Below are positions 1 to 6,703 of a stretch of 15,890 bases of DNA, in pieces. Both the position numbers and the translations under genes were made by a program. The notes below the pieces were generated by a model. The model did not search any database, was not told the DNA's origin, and worked only from the letters and a program-made list of their open reading frames with translations. The stretch's first letter is position 1. Every line of letters starts with the position of its first letter. Source of the DNA: an uncultured Eubacteriales bacterium (GTDB lineage: Bacteria; Bacillota; Clostridia; Peptostreptococcales; Anaerovoracaceae); NCBI GenBank assembly GCA_902772685.1, contig CACYBO010000064.1, positions 1 through 15,890 of the forward strand, read 5' to 3'.

Positions 1-599
1 AGGCATTCTTCGATGGTCGTCCATACGGAGAATCCGAAGTCTGAATCTGTGTTTCCATAGTTGTCGCCGTCACGAACGTCTACTCTGTCGATCTTGTCGA
101 AGAGATGTACTGCCGCATACTTAGCAAATACGTCAGCCATGCCCGGCTCTACGCCTGATCCGCAGACTGCGATCTTGCCGGATGCTTCCCATTCCTTCTG
201 CTTCGCGAACTGATAGTCTCCCAGTTTAATGTAGGACAGCTCATATGGTTTCTCAGGATGCTCTGTTCCGAGTGTCATTGCGCAGTCAAGATATCCGATC
301 TTCAGCTCAAGGCATGTGTCGAAGATAGTCTCATTCATTCTAGGGTCGCATGCGTTCATCGCAAAGTCGCATCCATGCTCTGCCACTACCGCCTTGATGC
401 TCTCTGGATCCATGGCGTTGATCTGTGCAGGAACGAACTTGCCGCCGCCGCAGATTTCATTCGCAACTTTCTCTGCTCTTGCCAGGTCATAGTCTGCTAC
501 GACTACCTTTTCAGCCCAGTCGCCTTCTGCTCCGGCTCTCTGGATGATTTTTGCAGCTGAAGTTCCAACTCCGCCGGCTCCGATAATAAGTAATTTCAT
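1..599 (-). CDS. Saccharopine dehydrogenase family protein (N-terminal part, runs off window)
   Basis: An NAD(P)-dependent oxidoreductase of the saccharopine dehydrogenase family. The protein opens with MKLLIIGAGGVGTSAAKI, a Rossmann GxGGxG dinucleotide-binding loop, followed by an acidic residue in VVVADYD at the end of strand beta-2. Later family-like segments are NACDPRMNETIFDTCLE, YLDCAMTLGTEHPEKPYE and GSGVEPGMADVFAKYA. The reading frame stays open to base 1, giving 199 full codons, so the substrate-binding half is outside the window. The start is supported by AGGAGG about 7 nt upstream. Family members include lysine-pathway saccharopine reductases, carboxynorspermidine synthase and lysine 6-dehydrogenase. 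The visible part cannot distinguish these, so the substrate is left open. It has its own promoter and a perfect inverted repeat next to the ribosome binding site. Confidence 0.85.
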   Translation of the reverse strand, partial: MKLLIIGAGGVGTSAAKIIQRAGAEGDWAEKVVVADYDLARAEKVANEICGGGKFVPAQINAMDPESIKAVVAEHGCDFAMNACDPRMNETIFDTCLELKIGYLDCAMTLGTEHPEKPYELSYIKLGDYQFAKQKEWEASGKIAVCGSGVEPGMADVFAKYAAVHLFDKIDRVDVRDGDNYGNTDSDFGFSVWTTIEEC

Positions 600-613
600 A
601 GTTCTTACCTCCT

Positions 614-635
614 ATAAATAATCACTATTATTTAT
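614..635 (-). promoter_or_regulatory. Perfect inverted repeat beside the RBS of the saccharopine dehydrogenase-family gene
   Basis: ATAAATAAT and ATTATTTAT form perfect 9-bp arms around a 4-nt centre, directly upstream of the AGGAGG site at 606-612. In the transcript it would form an AU-only hairpin touching the ribosome binding site; in DNA it would be an operator-like dyad about 50 bp downstream of the predicted start of transcription. Which of the two it is cannot be told from sequence. Confidence 0.5.
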
Positions 636-687
636 TTGCTGTTTAAGCGGCGCTGCAGTTTTAACCGTGCACCGTACTCTTGACTTA

Positions 688-716
688 ATTGTAAGACTAT
701 TCTGCCGCTCGTGCAA
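688..716 (-). promoter_or_regulatory. Sigma-A-type promoter for the saccharopine dehydrogenase-family gene
   Basis: Read on the minus strand: TTGCAC (711-716), 17-bp spacer, TACAAT (688-693). The expected transcript start is near 681, leaving a leader of about 80 nt that includes the inverted repeat at 614-635. It lies just past the end of the AraC-type gene, so the downstream gene need not depend on read-through. Confidence 0.6.
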
Positions 717-741
717 TGAGCCTTTTGCTTTATTAATGTAT

Positions 742-2286
742 TTATTTGCTGTCCTTGAGGTCGATGAGAATCAGTTCATAACCGATACCCTTGAAAACAC
801 TTCTCAGGCTGAGGGCATCCGAACTGAAGTAGTTGGCGCTGGAAACGGACGGCTCTTCGGTCAGAGTGTTGAGCAGCTCGTCCCTTCTGGACATTTCTTC
901 GCCGACTCTGTTCTGGGCTTCGATCTTCCCGATCAGGCTCTCGCGATCCATTCTGTACCGCAGAACCCGGAACTGACCGGACAGCCCCGTGCACCGTACC
1001 AGGAATTCCGCCTCACCGTCATAGTTTCTGATGACCCTGAGAAGCTCGGCGTTCGTTCCGATTCTCCTGAGTGATTTCGCGACATTATCGTTAAAGTTGT
1101 ACACGAGTATGCTCAGGCTTGTAAGCGGCCCCGGGAATTTTTCCTTTGTGGTCACCATGTAGTTGCTTCCCGACGCAATGAGATTCTCGCCCAGCTCCCG
1201 CAGAAGCTTATACGGCTCTGCCAGTATCCTGTTGATATCCCTGCTCATCACCTCTTCAAGCTCCGGTTCGCCTGTTTTGACTTGTGCATAGTCGTCATAT
1301 ATGTCTACGTCAACGATTGTCGGTTTGACTTTGAACTTGTTGAGGTAATCGGCGTAGACGCCCTTGACCTGCCGTCTTATAGCGTCCTCTATCTGATCCG
1401 GTGAACATCTGGTGTATTTGGCTTCGATTTCCCTGCTGATGATCTTACCTATGTAAGTCTTCCGGTACTCCAGCGGATGCATGCCGAACCATTGCTCAAA
1501 ATGTTTGATGTAATATCTCACTGCCGAAAAGCCGGTTTCCTCGGCGATGGTTCCGATTTTCTTATTTGTACCGAGCAGCAGCTTTTCGGATTCTTCAACT
1601 CTTATGTAGCTGAGCAGGTCCTGAAAACTGAGTCCCGCCGCTTCCTTGATGATATGGGACAGATAATAGATGCTAAGGTGTTCACGTTCTGCGATTTCGC
1701 TGAGTGTGAGTTTCCTGTTGTAGTTTTCATACATGTAGTCGGTGATTCTGTTCAGTCTGCCGGCGAGGATTTTGTTGCCTTTGTTTTTCGCCTCGTTCTT
1801 GAACTTACCGTCTTCCATGACAAAGTATCTGAAGTCGGACATGAGACACGCAATCAGGTTGTGTGTGCTCTCAATCACCTTGTGCTCATAGCCGTAACCT
1901 TTCTGAAGCACTTCCATCATGATTCTCGCCAGAATCCCCCTGAGAACATCCAGACTCTCATCGCTGTCATCTTCCATCTCGGTGACAAAGAAGCTGTTCT
2001 TCAGATTGTCATAGTATCTGGAGAAATATGAGAGATCGAGCTGGAGCATCATGACCATATTGTCTTCGCCGGTGTTCTCAAAACTGTGCATTTCCCGGTC
2101 ATTCAGAATATACACATCACCCTGCTTGAGATTGTAGGTGTAGTACCCATTGCGCAGAGTAATGGTTCCGTCCAGAACGTACACGACTTCCATGTCATCA
2201 TGAAAATGAATCGGGTACTCTTCGATGTTTGCTGTGATCACATTGATCGGCAGCTCATCTCTGTACATGATTTTTTCTTTTAACAT
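742..2286 (-). CDS. AraC-family regulator with barrel-less GH39-like C-terminal domain
   Basis: A transcription factor of 514 residues, about twice the usual AraC length. Residues 15-95 form a cupin-type sensor fold (HFHDDMEVVYVLDG, GDVYILNDREMHSFE). Residues 178-280 form the two helix-turn-helix motifs of the AraC domain (LTLSEIAEREHLSIYYLSHI, then KIGTIAEETGF and the closing FGMHPLEYRKTY). The remaining 230 residues are unusual. Residues 385-514 (GPLTSLSILVYNFND, then VRCTGLSGQFRVLRYRMDRE, ending YELILIDL) resemble the beta domain that closes GH39 xylosidase modules fused to AraC regulators in Clostridia, but there is no room for the catalytic barrel between them. It is therefore more likely a sensor or relic than an enzyme. 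AGAGGT sits 8 nt before the ATG. The ligand and regulon are unknown; its own promoter carries a dyad that may allow autoregulation. Confidence 0.85.
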   Translation of the reverse strand: MLKEKIMYRDELPINVITANIEEYPIHFHDDMEVVYVLDGTITLRNGYYTYNLKQGDVYILNDREMHSFENTGEDNMVMMLQLDLSYFSRYYDNLKNSFFVTEMEDDSDESLDVLRGILARIMMEVLQKGYGYEHKVIESTHNLIACLMSDFRYFVMEDGKFKNEAKNKGNKILAGRLNRITDYMYENYNRKLTLSEIAEREHLSIYYLSHIIKEAAGLSFQDLLSYIRVEESEKLLLGTNKKIGTIAEETGFSAVRYYIKHFEQWFGMHPLEYRKTYIGKIISREIEAKYTRCSPDQIEDAIRRQVKGVYADYLNKFKVKPTIVDVDIYDDYAQVKTGEPELEEVMSRDINRILAEPYKLLRELGENLIASGSNYMVTTKEKFPGPLTSLSILVYNFNDNVAKSLRRIGTNAELLRVIRNYDGEAEFLVRCTGLSGQFRVLRYRMDRESLIGKIEAQNRVGEEMSRRDELLNTLTEEPSVSSANYFSSDALSLRSVFKGIGYELILIDLKDSK

Positions 2287-2310
2287 TTTTCCTGACCTCT
2301 AAAGACTAGA

Positions 2311-2349
2311 ATTATGTAAACCAAATAGCGCTTCTGTAAATATTTGGTT
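2311..2349 (-). promoter_or_regulatory. Promoter and operator-like dyad of the AraC-type gene
   Basis: On the minus strand TTTACA (2335-2340) is followed after 18 bp by CATAAT (2311-2316), or after 16 bp by TACATA. A perfect inverted repeat, AACCAAATA at 2319-2327 and TATTTGGTT at 2341-2349 with a 13-bp gap, brackets the -35 element. One arm is in the promoter spacer and the other just upstream of -35. This is the position expected for an operator; autoregulation by the AraC-type protein is an inference. Confidence 0.5.
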
Positions 2350-2407
2350 CAACAATCGGAAACCCTTGTGATTAAGCGTATTTCGAGGGTTATCCACAGC
2401 ATTTTTA

Positions 2408-2423
2408 AAATTGTATACAATTT
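2408..2423. promoter_or_regulatory. Perfect 16-bp palindrome with GntR-type core
   Basis: AAATTGTATACAATTT is its own reverse complement. The inner TTGTATACAA equals the core of the operator known for Bacillus subtilis GntR, and the TGT/ACA spacing fits GntR-family (FadR subfamily) sites generally. It lies between the first two DnaA boxes, upstream of the AraC-type promoter. No GntR-type gene is in the window, so the binding protein is unknown. Confidence 0.5.
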
Positions 2424-2462
2424 AATCCAAAGATGGCTGTGGATAACCATATTTTTACTATT

Positions 2463-2476
2463 GTTGAAATTTCAAC
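2463..2476. promoter_or_regulatory. Perfect 14-bp palindrome
   Basis: GTTGAAATTTCAAC is fully self-complementary with no spacer and lies between the second and third DnaA boxes. The lack of a loop makes an RNA hairpin unlikely, so a dimeric DNA-binding protein is the likelier reader. No candidate is identified. Confidence 0.4.
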
Positions 2477-2590
2477 GGTTTCAGCTGTCAAGTTTTATTT
2501 TCGATACATGTTTATCCACAGGATTTTGTCGATTTATATCATCTTCATCGCAAAACCTTCAAAAACGTGGATTTTCAGCGGTTTTCGGGC

Positions 2591-2700
2591 TTTTTGTAAT
2601 TTATTTACTGGAAATAATAATCTATTTTCTTACACCGCAAATTAATAATTGACAGAATAATTATAATCCCACTTTTTTGCTATTTCAATAAATAATGTTG
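2591..2700. other. AT-rich stretch beside the DnaA boxes
   Basis: By hand count only 23 of these 110 bases are G or C (21%), against near-even composition in the flanking genes. It follows the third DnaA box by about 70 bp, which is the relative position of a DNA unwinding element in bacterial origins. No clear set of tandem 13-mers or a DnaA-trio array was found. It could simply be upstream promoter DNA of the gene at 2795. Confidence 0.4.
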
Positions 2701-2727
2701 TTGTTTTGATGCGCAGATGCATATTCG

Positions 2728-2756
2728 TTGACTTTTTTGTCTGTCCGCATTACACT
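2728..2756 (+). promoter_or_regulatory. Promoter of the alanyl-tRNA editing gene
   Basis: TTGACT (2728-2733), 17-bp spacer, TACACT (2751-2756). The predicted transcript start is near 2763, about 32 nt before the ATG, with AAAGGAG at 2782-2788 as ribosome binding site. A TTGACA/TATAAT pair further upstream (2649-2667) has only 7 bp between elements and was not chosen. Confidence 0.6.
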
Positions 2757-2794
2757 TTCCATGATGTTGTTGCTGTTTGATAAAGGAGCACTAG

Positions 2795-4069
2795 ATGATG
2801 GGTACAACAAAATTATACCAAAACGATGTATATACTAAAAAATGGGATGCAACAGTAACCGGCGTTTCTGAGAATGGAATCTATCTTGATCAGACCGCTT
2901 TCTTTCCTGAAGGCGGCGGTCAGAGCTGCGATTGCGGGACGGTTCAGATCATAGATGATGCTTCCGGCCCGGTCCTGCAGGTTGTGGACGTGCAGGAAGA
3001 CGGAAACGATGTGGTGCACCGTGTGGTGACCGCAGACGGCAGCCCTGCTGCCGGACTGGCTGAAGGCTGCCGTGTCCGCTGTGAACTTGACTGGTCCCGA
3101 CGGTTTGACAATATGCAGCGTCACTGCGGTGAACACATTCTCTCCGGAATCTTCTATCAGGAGTGCGGCGGCGTGAACCGCGGTTTTCATATGGGAGACG
3201 ACTATATGACCATCGACATCAGCCTTGAGGATGAACCAACGAATCCCGAAAGGATAAAACCGGATAGTATCGACTGGGAGACAGCGCTCCACTGTGAACG
3301 TCTGGCCAATGAGGTCGTGTGGTCCAATGCGCCCGTCTCCGTATTCCGTTTCGACAACAGAGAGGATGCTGAGAAAATGCCTTTGCGCAAGAAACTCGCC
3401 TTTGACGAGGATATTTCCATCGTATGCGTCGGGTCACCTGAACATGCTGCTGACTGTGTCGCGTGCTGCGGCACCCACCCGTCCAGCGCCGGCCAGGTCG
3501 GTCTGATCAAACTATATAAAGTCGAAAAATACAAAGAAATGTTCCGCGTTTATTTCGAAGCCGGCGCCCGCGCCCTCAGGGATTACGACATGAAGCATGA
3601 TATGCTGACAGATCTCTCTAACAGTTATTCATCTTCCATTGAAGATTTCCCGGATAAAATACGCGGTCTCGAACAGCGTGCCGCAGACGCCAAGGGAGAA
3701 CTGATCCAGCTCAAGCGCGCTTTCACGGAGATTGAATGCGCCTCTCTGGACGCACAGCTTGAAACAGCGGATGCGAATGTTGTTGTCCATCATCTGGAGC
3801 ACTTCTCCATGGACGACGCCTTCAACATGGCCAAATCCTATATGGGCAAGGACAGATGCCGCGGCAAGCTGATTCTGCTTTACGCAGAGCCGGCGACATC
3901 CTTCATCCTCGTCAGCGACGGCAAGATCCACTGCGGCAGCCTGGTCAAGGAATATGCAAACTTCTACCAGGGCAAGGGCGGCGGCAGCGACGTTTCAGCC
4001 AGAGCCATATTCACCAGCGATGAAAACGCATCGTTATTTGCCGATTTGCTGCGGAAGCATTTGACTTAA
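2795..4069 (+). CDS. AlaX-type alanyl-tRNA editing protein with DHHA1 domain
   Basis: A free-standing editing protein that would hydrolyse mischarged Ser- or Gly-tRNA(Ala) in the cytoplasm. The N-terminal part has the alanyl-tRNA synthetase second-additional-domain signature (TAFFPEGGGQ, residues 34-43). The zinc site is complete in outline: HCGEH (residues 110-114) in place of the common HxxxH, and CCGTH (224-228) giving the Cys and His ligands. Residues about 255-315 look like a coiled coil (FPDKIRGLEQRAADAKGEL). The C-terminus is a DHHA1 domain ending with the glycine-rich GKGGGSD (393-399). At 424 residues it matches the long AlaX class. ATG at 2795 and ATG at 2798 both fit the AAAGGAG site; the second has the better spacing. 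It is single-gene, running into a terminator. Confidence 0.93.
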   Translation: MMGTTKLYQNDVYTKKWDATVTGVSENGIYLDQTAFFPEGGGQSCDCGTVQIIDDASGPVLQVVDVQEDGNDVVHRVVTADGSPAAGLAEGCRVRCELDWSRRFDNMQRHCGEHILSGIFYQECGGVNRGFHMGDDYMTIDISLEDEPTNPERIKPDSIDWETALHCERLANEVVWSNAPVSVFRFDNREDAEKMPLRKKLAFDEDISIVCVGSPEHAADCVACCGTHPSSAGQVGLIKLYKVEKYKEMFRVYFEAGARALRDYDMKHDMLTDLSNSYSSSIEDFPDKIRGLEQRAADAKGELIQLKRAFTEIECASLDAQLETADANVVVHHLEHFSMDDAFNMAKSYMGKDRCRGKLILLYAEPATSFILVSDGKIHCGSLVKEYANFYQGKGGGSDVSARAIFTSDENASLFADLLRKHLT

Positions 4070-4136
4070 CCAGTGAACGAGCGACTGTGCCGAGCGATTT
4101 CCGCAGGAGCTGCAGCAGTCATCCGTTAAATGAAAT

Positions 4137-4203
4137 AAAAAAACAGAAAAACCTCAGACACGTTCGAGAGCAATGCTCGAGTTTGTCTGAGGTTCTGTTT
4201 TTT
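4137..4203. terminator. Bidirectional intrinsic terminator
   Basis: A long hairpin pairs AACCTCAGACA with TGTCTGAGGTT, extended inward by TTCGAG/CTCGAG-like pairs and outward by ACAG/CTGT, with a run of A at 4137-4143 and a run of T at 4198-4203. The A and T runs let it end transcripts from both sides: the alanyl-tRNA editing gene from the left and the four-gene minus-strand operon from the right. A short gap-like stretch at 4070-4136 holds nothing recognisable. Confidence 0.9.
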
Positions 4204-4217
4204 ATCTCGTTTGCTGT

Positions 4218-5021
4218 TTACTTAATGTAGAGGTCCACAGTCCTTCTGCCCCAGGACACTGCCTGCCCTCTCGAGTTGAAGAACAGGTCGATACGGTTGC
4301 CTTTGATCGCGCCTCCCGTATCCTCGGCGTGGACTTCGCCATAACCCGGAACATATCCGTAGGATCCCATCGGGACGACCCTTCTGTCAACGGCCATTGT
4401 GCCCCGATGCGGCCACGTTCCCGTCGCCGTTCTGTTTCCGGTATGTGTGTACCCTGTCGAGACCATCGTAATGACTTTGCTGTACTTGACTCCATTGTAT
4501 GAAACAGCAGTACCCTCAGCCACGACTTCCGTCACAGGTTTGCTGACTGTTTTCCGCGCGATCTCCCTGCGGCTCTGTTCAACGCCTCCGAGGTAAATGA
4601 TTTCATAGGTCACCTTGTCTTCGCCTTTGACGCCTTTTTTGGTCACCTTGGATTCTCCTTCGAGAAGATCCGAAGTGTACTCCACTTTGGTCTTGTACTT
4701 TGTCGCTTCAGAAACGGTCTCCTTCTGCACCTCGTAAAGAGCTATCTCAACGTCCGTTCCGTCTTTCAGATCTGCATTCCGGCCGGGTTTCACGACATCC
4801 TTCTCCTCGAGCGTCACATCCCATCCTCTGAGCATATCGTTTACGGAGTTTCTGATGGTTTTGTACTGGGCAGTTTTGCCGTTAACGGTAACGGTAATAT
4901 CTTTCACACTGTATGAAACCGCGGCAAACAGCCCCACGAGAAGCAGATTGCAGCCTATCGCCAGGGCAAGTACTCTGTAGAATTGCCTGTTTTCATTAAT
5001 CTTCTGCTTTAGCCAGTTCAT
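4218..5021 (-). CDS. Membrane-anchored DUF348-G5-3D cell-wall protein
   Basis: A cell-surface protein of 267 residues, likely acting on peptidoglycan. In order: a short basic N-terminus, a membrane helix at about residues 15-38, a DUF348 repeat (41-95, VTVNGKTAQYKT to KDGTDVEI), a G5-type stretch (100-170), and a C-terminal 3D domain (186-267). The three aspartates that name the 3D domain are visible in AVD (D212), AEDTGGAIKG (D234) and NRID (D245). This fold is shared with MltA lytic transglycosylases and with the YabE/Rpf-like proteins of Firmicutes. The start at 5021 is preferred over 5036 because AGAGG lies 6 nt upstream of it, while 5036 has no ribosome binding site. Either start lies within the end of the dipeptidase gene, so translation is probably coupled. 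It is the last gene of the operon. Confidence 0.88.
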   Translation of the reverse strand: MNWLKQKINENRQFYRVLALAIGCNLLLVGLFAAVSYSVKDITVTVNGKTAQYKTIRNSVNDMLRGWDVTLEEKDVVKPGRNADLKDGTDVEIALYEVQKETVSEATKYKTKVEYTSDLLEGESKVTKKGVKGEDKVTYEIIYLGGVEQSRREIARKTVSKPVTEVVAEGTAVSYNGVKYSKVITMVSTGYTHTGNRTATGTWPHRGTMAVDRRVVPMGSYGYVPGYGEVHAEDTGGAIKGNRIDLFFNSRGQAVSWGRRTVDLYIK

Positions 5022-6435
5022 ATACAGCCTCTGCATATATCTGTGCGAGACGGATCATGTTATCTATTGATATCTTCTCGTTCCTCTGGTGTCCGACCTC
5101 GGGTTCATTCGGAAATCTCGCGCCAAAAGCAACGATATTATCCATTGCCCTGGCGTACGTGCCGCCACCTATCACGAGAGGCCGGCTTTCGGTGTCCCCT
5201 GTATGGGCACGGTATATGTTCATCAGCGTAGATACGAGTTCGGCATCCGCGTCTATGTTTATCGGCAGTTGCTCCCTGAACTTGACGATACCATATCCGT
5301 ATTCATCCAGAACCTTCATGATGCCTTCATACACCTGCTCGCCGCTGGCGCTGATCGGATATCTGATATTGACCGTGAGTTTTGCGGAGCCTTTATCAAT
5401 CTCCATCTTGCCCACGTTGAACACGAGTTTTCCGGAATCTTCATCCGCTATCGCACATCCCATTCTCTCGCCGCTCAAGTCATATCCTATTCTGTCATTG
5501 TAGAAAGCGAGAAAATCTGTGACTCCGTCATTGAGGAAGTTCAGTCTCCCCAGAAGATCCATAAGAATGGATACCGCATTTACTCCCTCCTCAGGATGGG
5601 CTCCATGGGATGCTTTGCCGCGCACGCTCACTTCAAGACCCCTGCCGACGCCTTTGCAGCTGATATCCCATCCGTAGGCGCTGCGGCAGCTGTCTGCGGT
5701 TTCCCGTATCAGATCATATTTACCGCCGGTCGTATCATTCACCACGGCCCTCGCAAAATCAGGAACCGCATTCGCAGCGGTCCCTCCGCTTGCCGAGCTC
5801 AGTTCGAGGCCTTTGCCCCTGGACTTCGGGAGTTTCGCGACGATATCAAAGATCAGAATGCCCTTCTCTGCTCTGATGACAGGGAAATCCCCATCGGGAG
5901 TGAATCCCGCATCAGGCAGATCCGGCGTTCGTTCCAGATAATATTTCATACCGTGCCAGTTCGTCTCTTCGTCGAGCCCGAGTATAAGCCGTACTGTTTT
6001 CGCCGGTTCAAACCCGCACTGTTTCAATGCCTTCATGGCATAAAATGATGCGATGACGGGTCCTTTGTCATCTGTTGTCCCGCGCCCGTAAACATATCCG
6101 TCGGAAATCTGTCCGCCGTAAGGATCGCAGTCCCATCCGTCTCCTGCCGGGACGACATCGAGATGACCTACGATACCGACTACACCGTCTTCTGTTCCGT
6201 CGTAATCAATATGTCCGCCGTAGCCATCTGCATCAAATGTACTGAACCCGGATTCTTCGCCCATCTCAAGCATCAATCTGTAGGCCCGGTCGACTTCTTC
6301 GCCAAATGGTGCAGCTCCCTCTGTTTCAACCGCCACGCTCGGTATGGATATAAGCTTAGACAGAGATGTGAGCATCTCTGTCTTGTTTTCGCTTATTTTT
6401 TTGTTTACTGTCTCAAGAAATGCTTTATCTGTCAT
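4996..6435 (-). CDS. pepV: M20-family dipeptidase, PepV type
   Basis: A cytoplasmic di-zinc dipeptidase releasing amino acids from imported peptides. The 479-residue length fits PepV/Sapep (about 470). The active-site series is intact: GHLDVVPAGDGW with H91 and D93; GRGTTDDKGP with bridging D123; LDEETNWHGMKYY with catalytic and zinc glutamates E156/E157; FTPDGDFPVI with D181; and C-terminal VGHQRNEK with H449. GGGTYARAM is the late M20 glycine motif. AGAGG is only 3 nt from the ATG, so initiation may be modest. The gene starts 16 nt after the NifU-like gene and its last 26 bp overlap the next gene. Placement behind an amino-acid-type binding protein suggests a shared role in peptide or amino acid use, but this is inference. 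Confidence 0.92.
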   Translation of the reverse strand: MTDKAFLETVNKKISENKTEMLTSLSKLISIPSVAVETEGAAPFGEEVDRAYRLMLEMGEESGFSTFDADGYGGHIDYDGTEDGVVGIVGHLDVVPAGDGWDCDPYGGQISDGYVYGRGTTDDKGPVIASFYAMKALKQCGFEPAKTVRLILGLDEETNWHGMKYYLERTPDLPDAGFTPDGDFPVIRAEKGILIFDIVAKLPKSRGKGLELSSASGGTAANAVPDFARAVVNDTTGGKYDLIRETADSCRSAYGWDISCKGVGRGLEVSVRGKASHGAHPEEGVNAVSILMDLLGRLNFLNDGVTDFLAFYNDRIGYDLSGERMGCAIADEDSGKLVFNVGKMEIDKGSAKLTVNIRYPISASGEQVYEGIMKVLDEYGYGIVKFREQLPINIDADAELVSTLMNIYRAHTGDTESRPLVIGGGTYARAMDNIVAFGARFPNEPEVGHQRNEKISIDNMIRLAQIYAEAVYELAKAED

Positions 6436-6451
6436 CTGCCTCTGCTGTCTG

Positions 6452-6676
6452 TTACATTACAGCTTCGACGCCCTTGATCTCCGGATAGCTTTCAACGAGA
6501 ATCCTCTCTACGACGCCTTTGATTGTCATCTGAGCGCCCGGGCATCCTGCACAGTGTCCCTTGAGTCTTACTTTAACGATATTGTCCTCTGTATATTCTA
6601 CAAATTCAATATCCCCGCCGTCTCTCTGCAGAAACGGTCTGATCTGATCCAGTGCATTGTTGATTTTCTCTTCCAT
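6452..6676 (-). CDS. NifU-like C-terminal domain protein (Fe-S scaffold)
   Basis: A 74-residue protein made only of the NifU C-terminal domain, which assembles or carries an iron-sulfur cluster and passes it to client proteins. The start RPFLQRDGGDIEFVEY and the cysteine pair HCAGCPGAQMT (C42, C45) match the family; length is typical of free-standing versions. AAAGGAAGG precedes the ATG. It lies 27 nt after the substrate-binding protein gene and 16 nt before the dipeptidase gene, inside the same operon. None of the neighbours is an obvious Fe-S enzyme, so the grouping looks like co-transcription rather than a shared pathway. Confidence 0.93.
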   Translation of the reverse strand: MEEKINNALDQIRPFLQRDGGDIEFVEYTEDNIVKVRLKGHCAGCPGAQMTIKGVVERILVESYPEIKGVEAVM

Positions 6677-6703
6677 TATAGTTCCCTTCCTTTAATAAAT
6701 AAT

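Larger units (their letters stand above)
2390..2520. other. Cluster of three perfect DnaA boxes
   Basis: TTATCCACA, the consensus high-affinity DnaA box, occurs exactly three times: 2390-2398 (plus), 2438-2446 (minus, read TGTGGATAA) and 2512-2520 (plus). The first two face each other around a perfect palindrome. All lie in the long gap between divergent genes, next to an AT-rich stretch. Three exact copies of a 9-mer in 131 bp are very unlikely by chance. dnaA and dnaN are not in the window, so this may be a replication origin element, a DnaA-titrating or DnaA-reactivating locus, or DnaA control of the neighbouring promoters. Confidence 0.75.

Noticed and set aside
631..752. Direct repeat TTTATTTGCTGT at 631-642 and 741-752
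   Set aside because: One copy includes the stop codon of the AraC-type gene; a 12-bp match in AT-rich sequence with no further structure is likely chance.
2512..2560. DnaA-trio array after the third DnaA box
   Set aside because: The following bases do not give a run of the required 3-mers, so no claim is made.
2344..2652. Possible small membrane-like protein in the long gap, starting with TTG
   Set aside because: No ribosome binding site, AT-driven hydrophobic composition, and it runs across all three DnaA boxes and a palindrome.
2649..2667. TTGACA followed by TATAAT upstream of the alanyl-tRNA editing gene
   Set aside because: Only 7 bp separate the elements, far from 17; the pair at 2728-2756 has the right spacing and place.
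5089..6048. Long open frame on the plus strand opposite the dipeptidase gene
   Set aside because: The opposite strand encodes a PepV with all active-site residues; the 319-residue antisense product resembles nothing and lacks a ribosome binding site.
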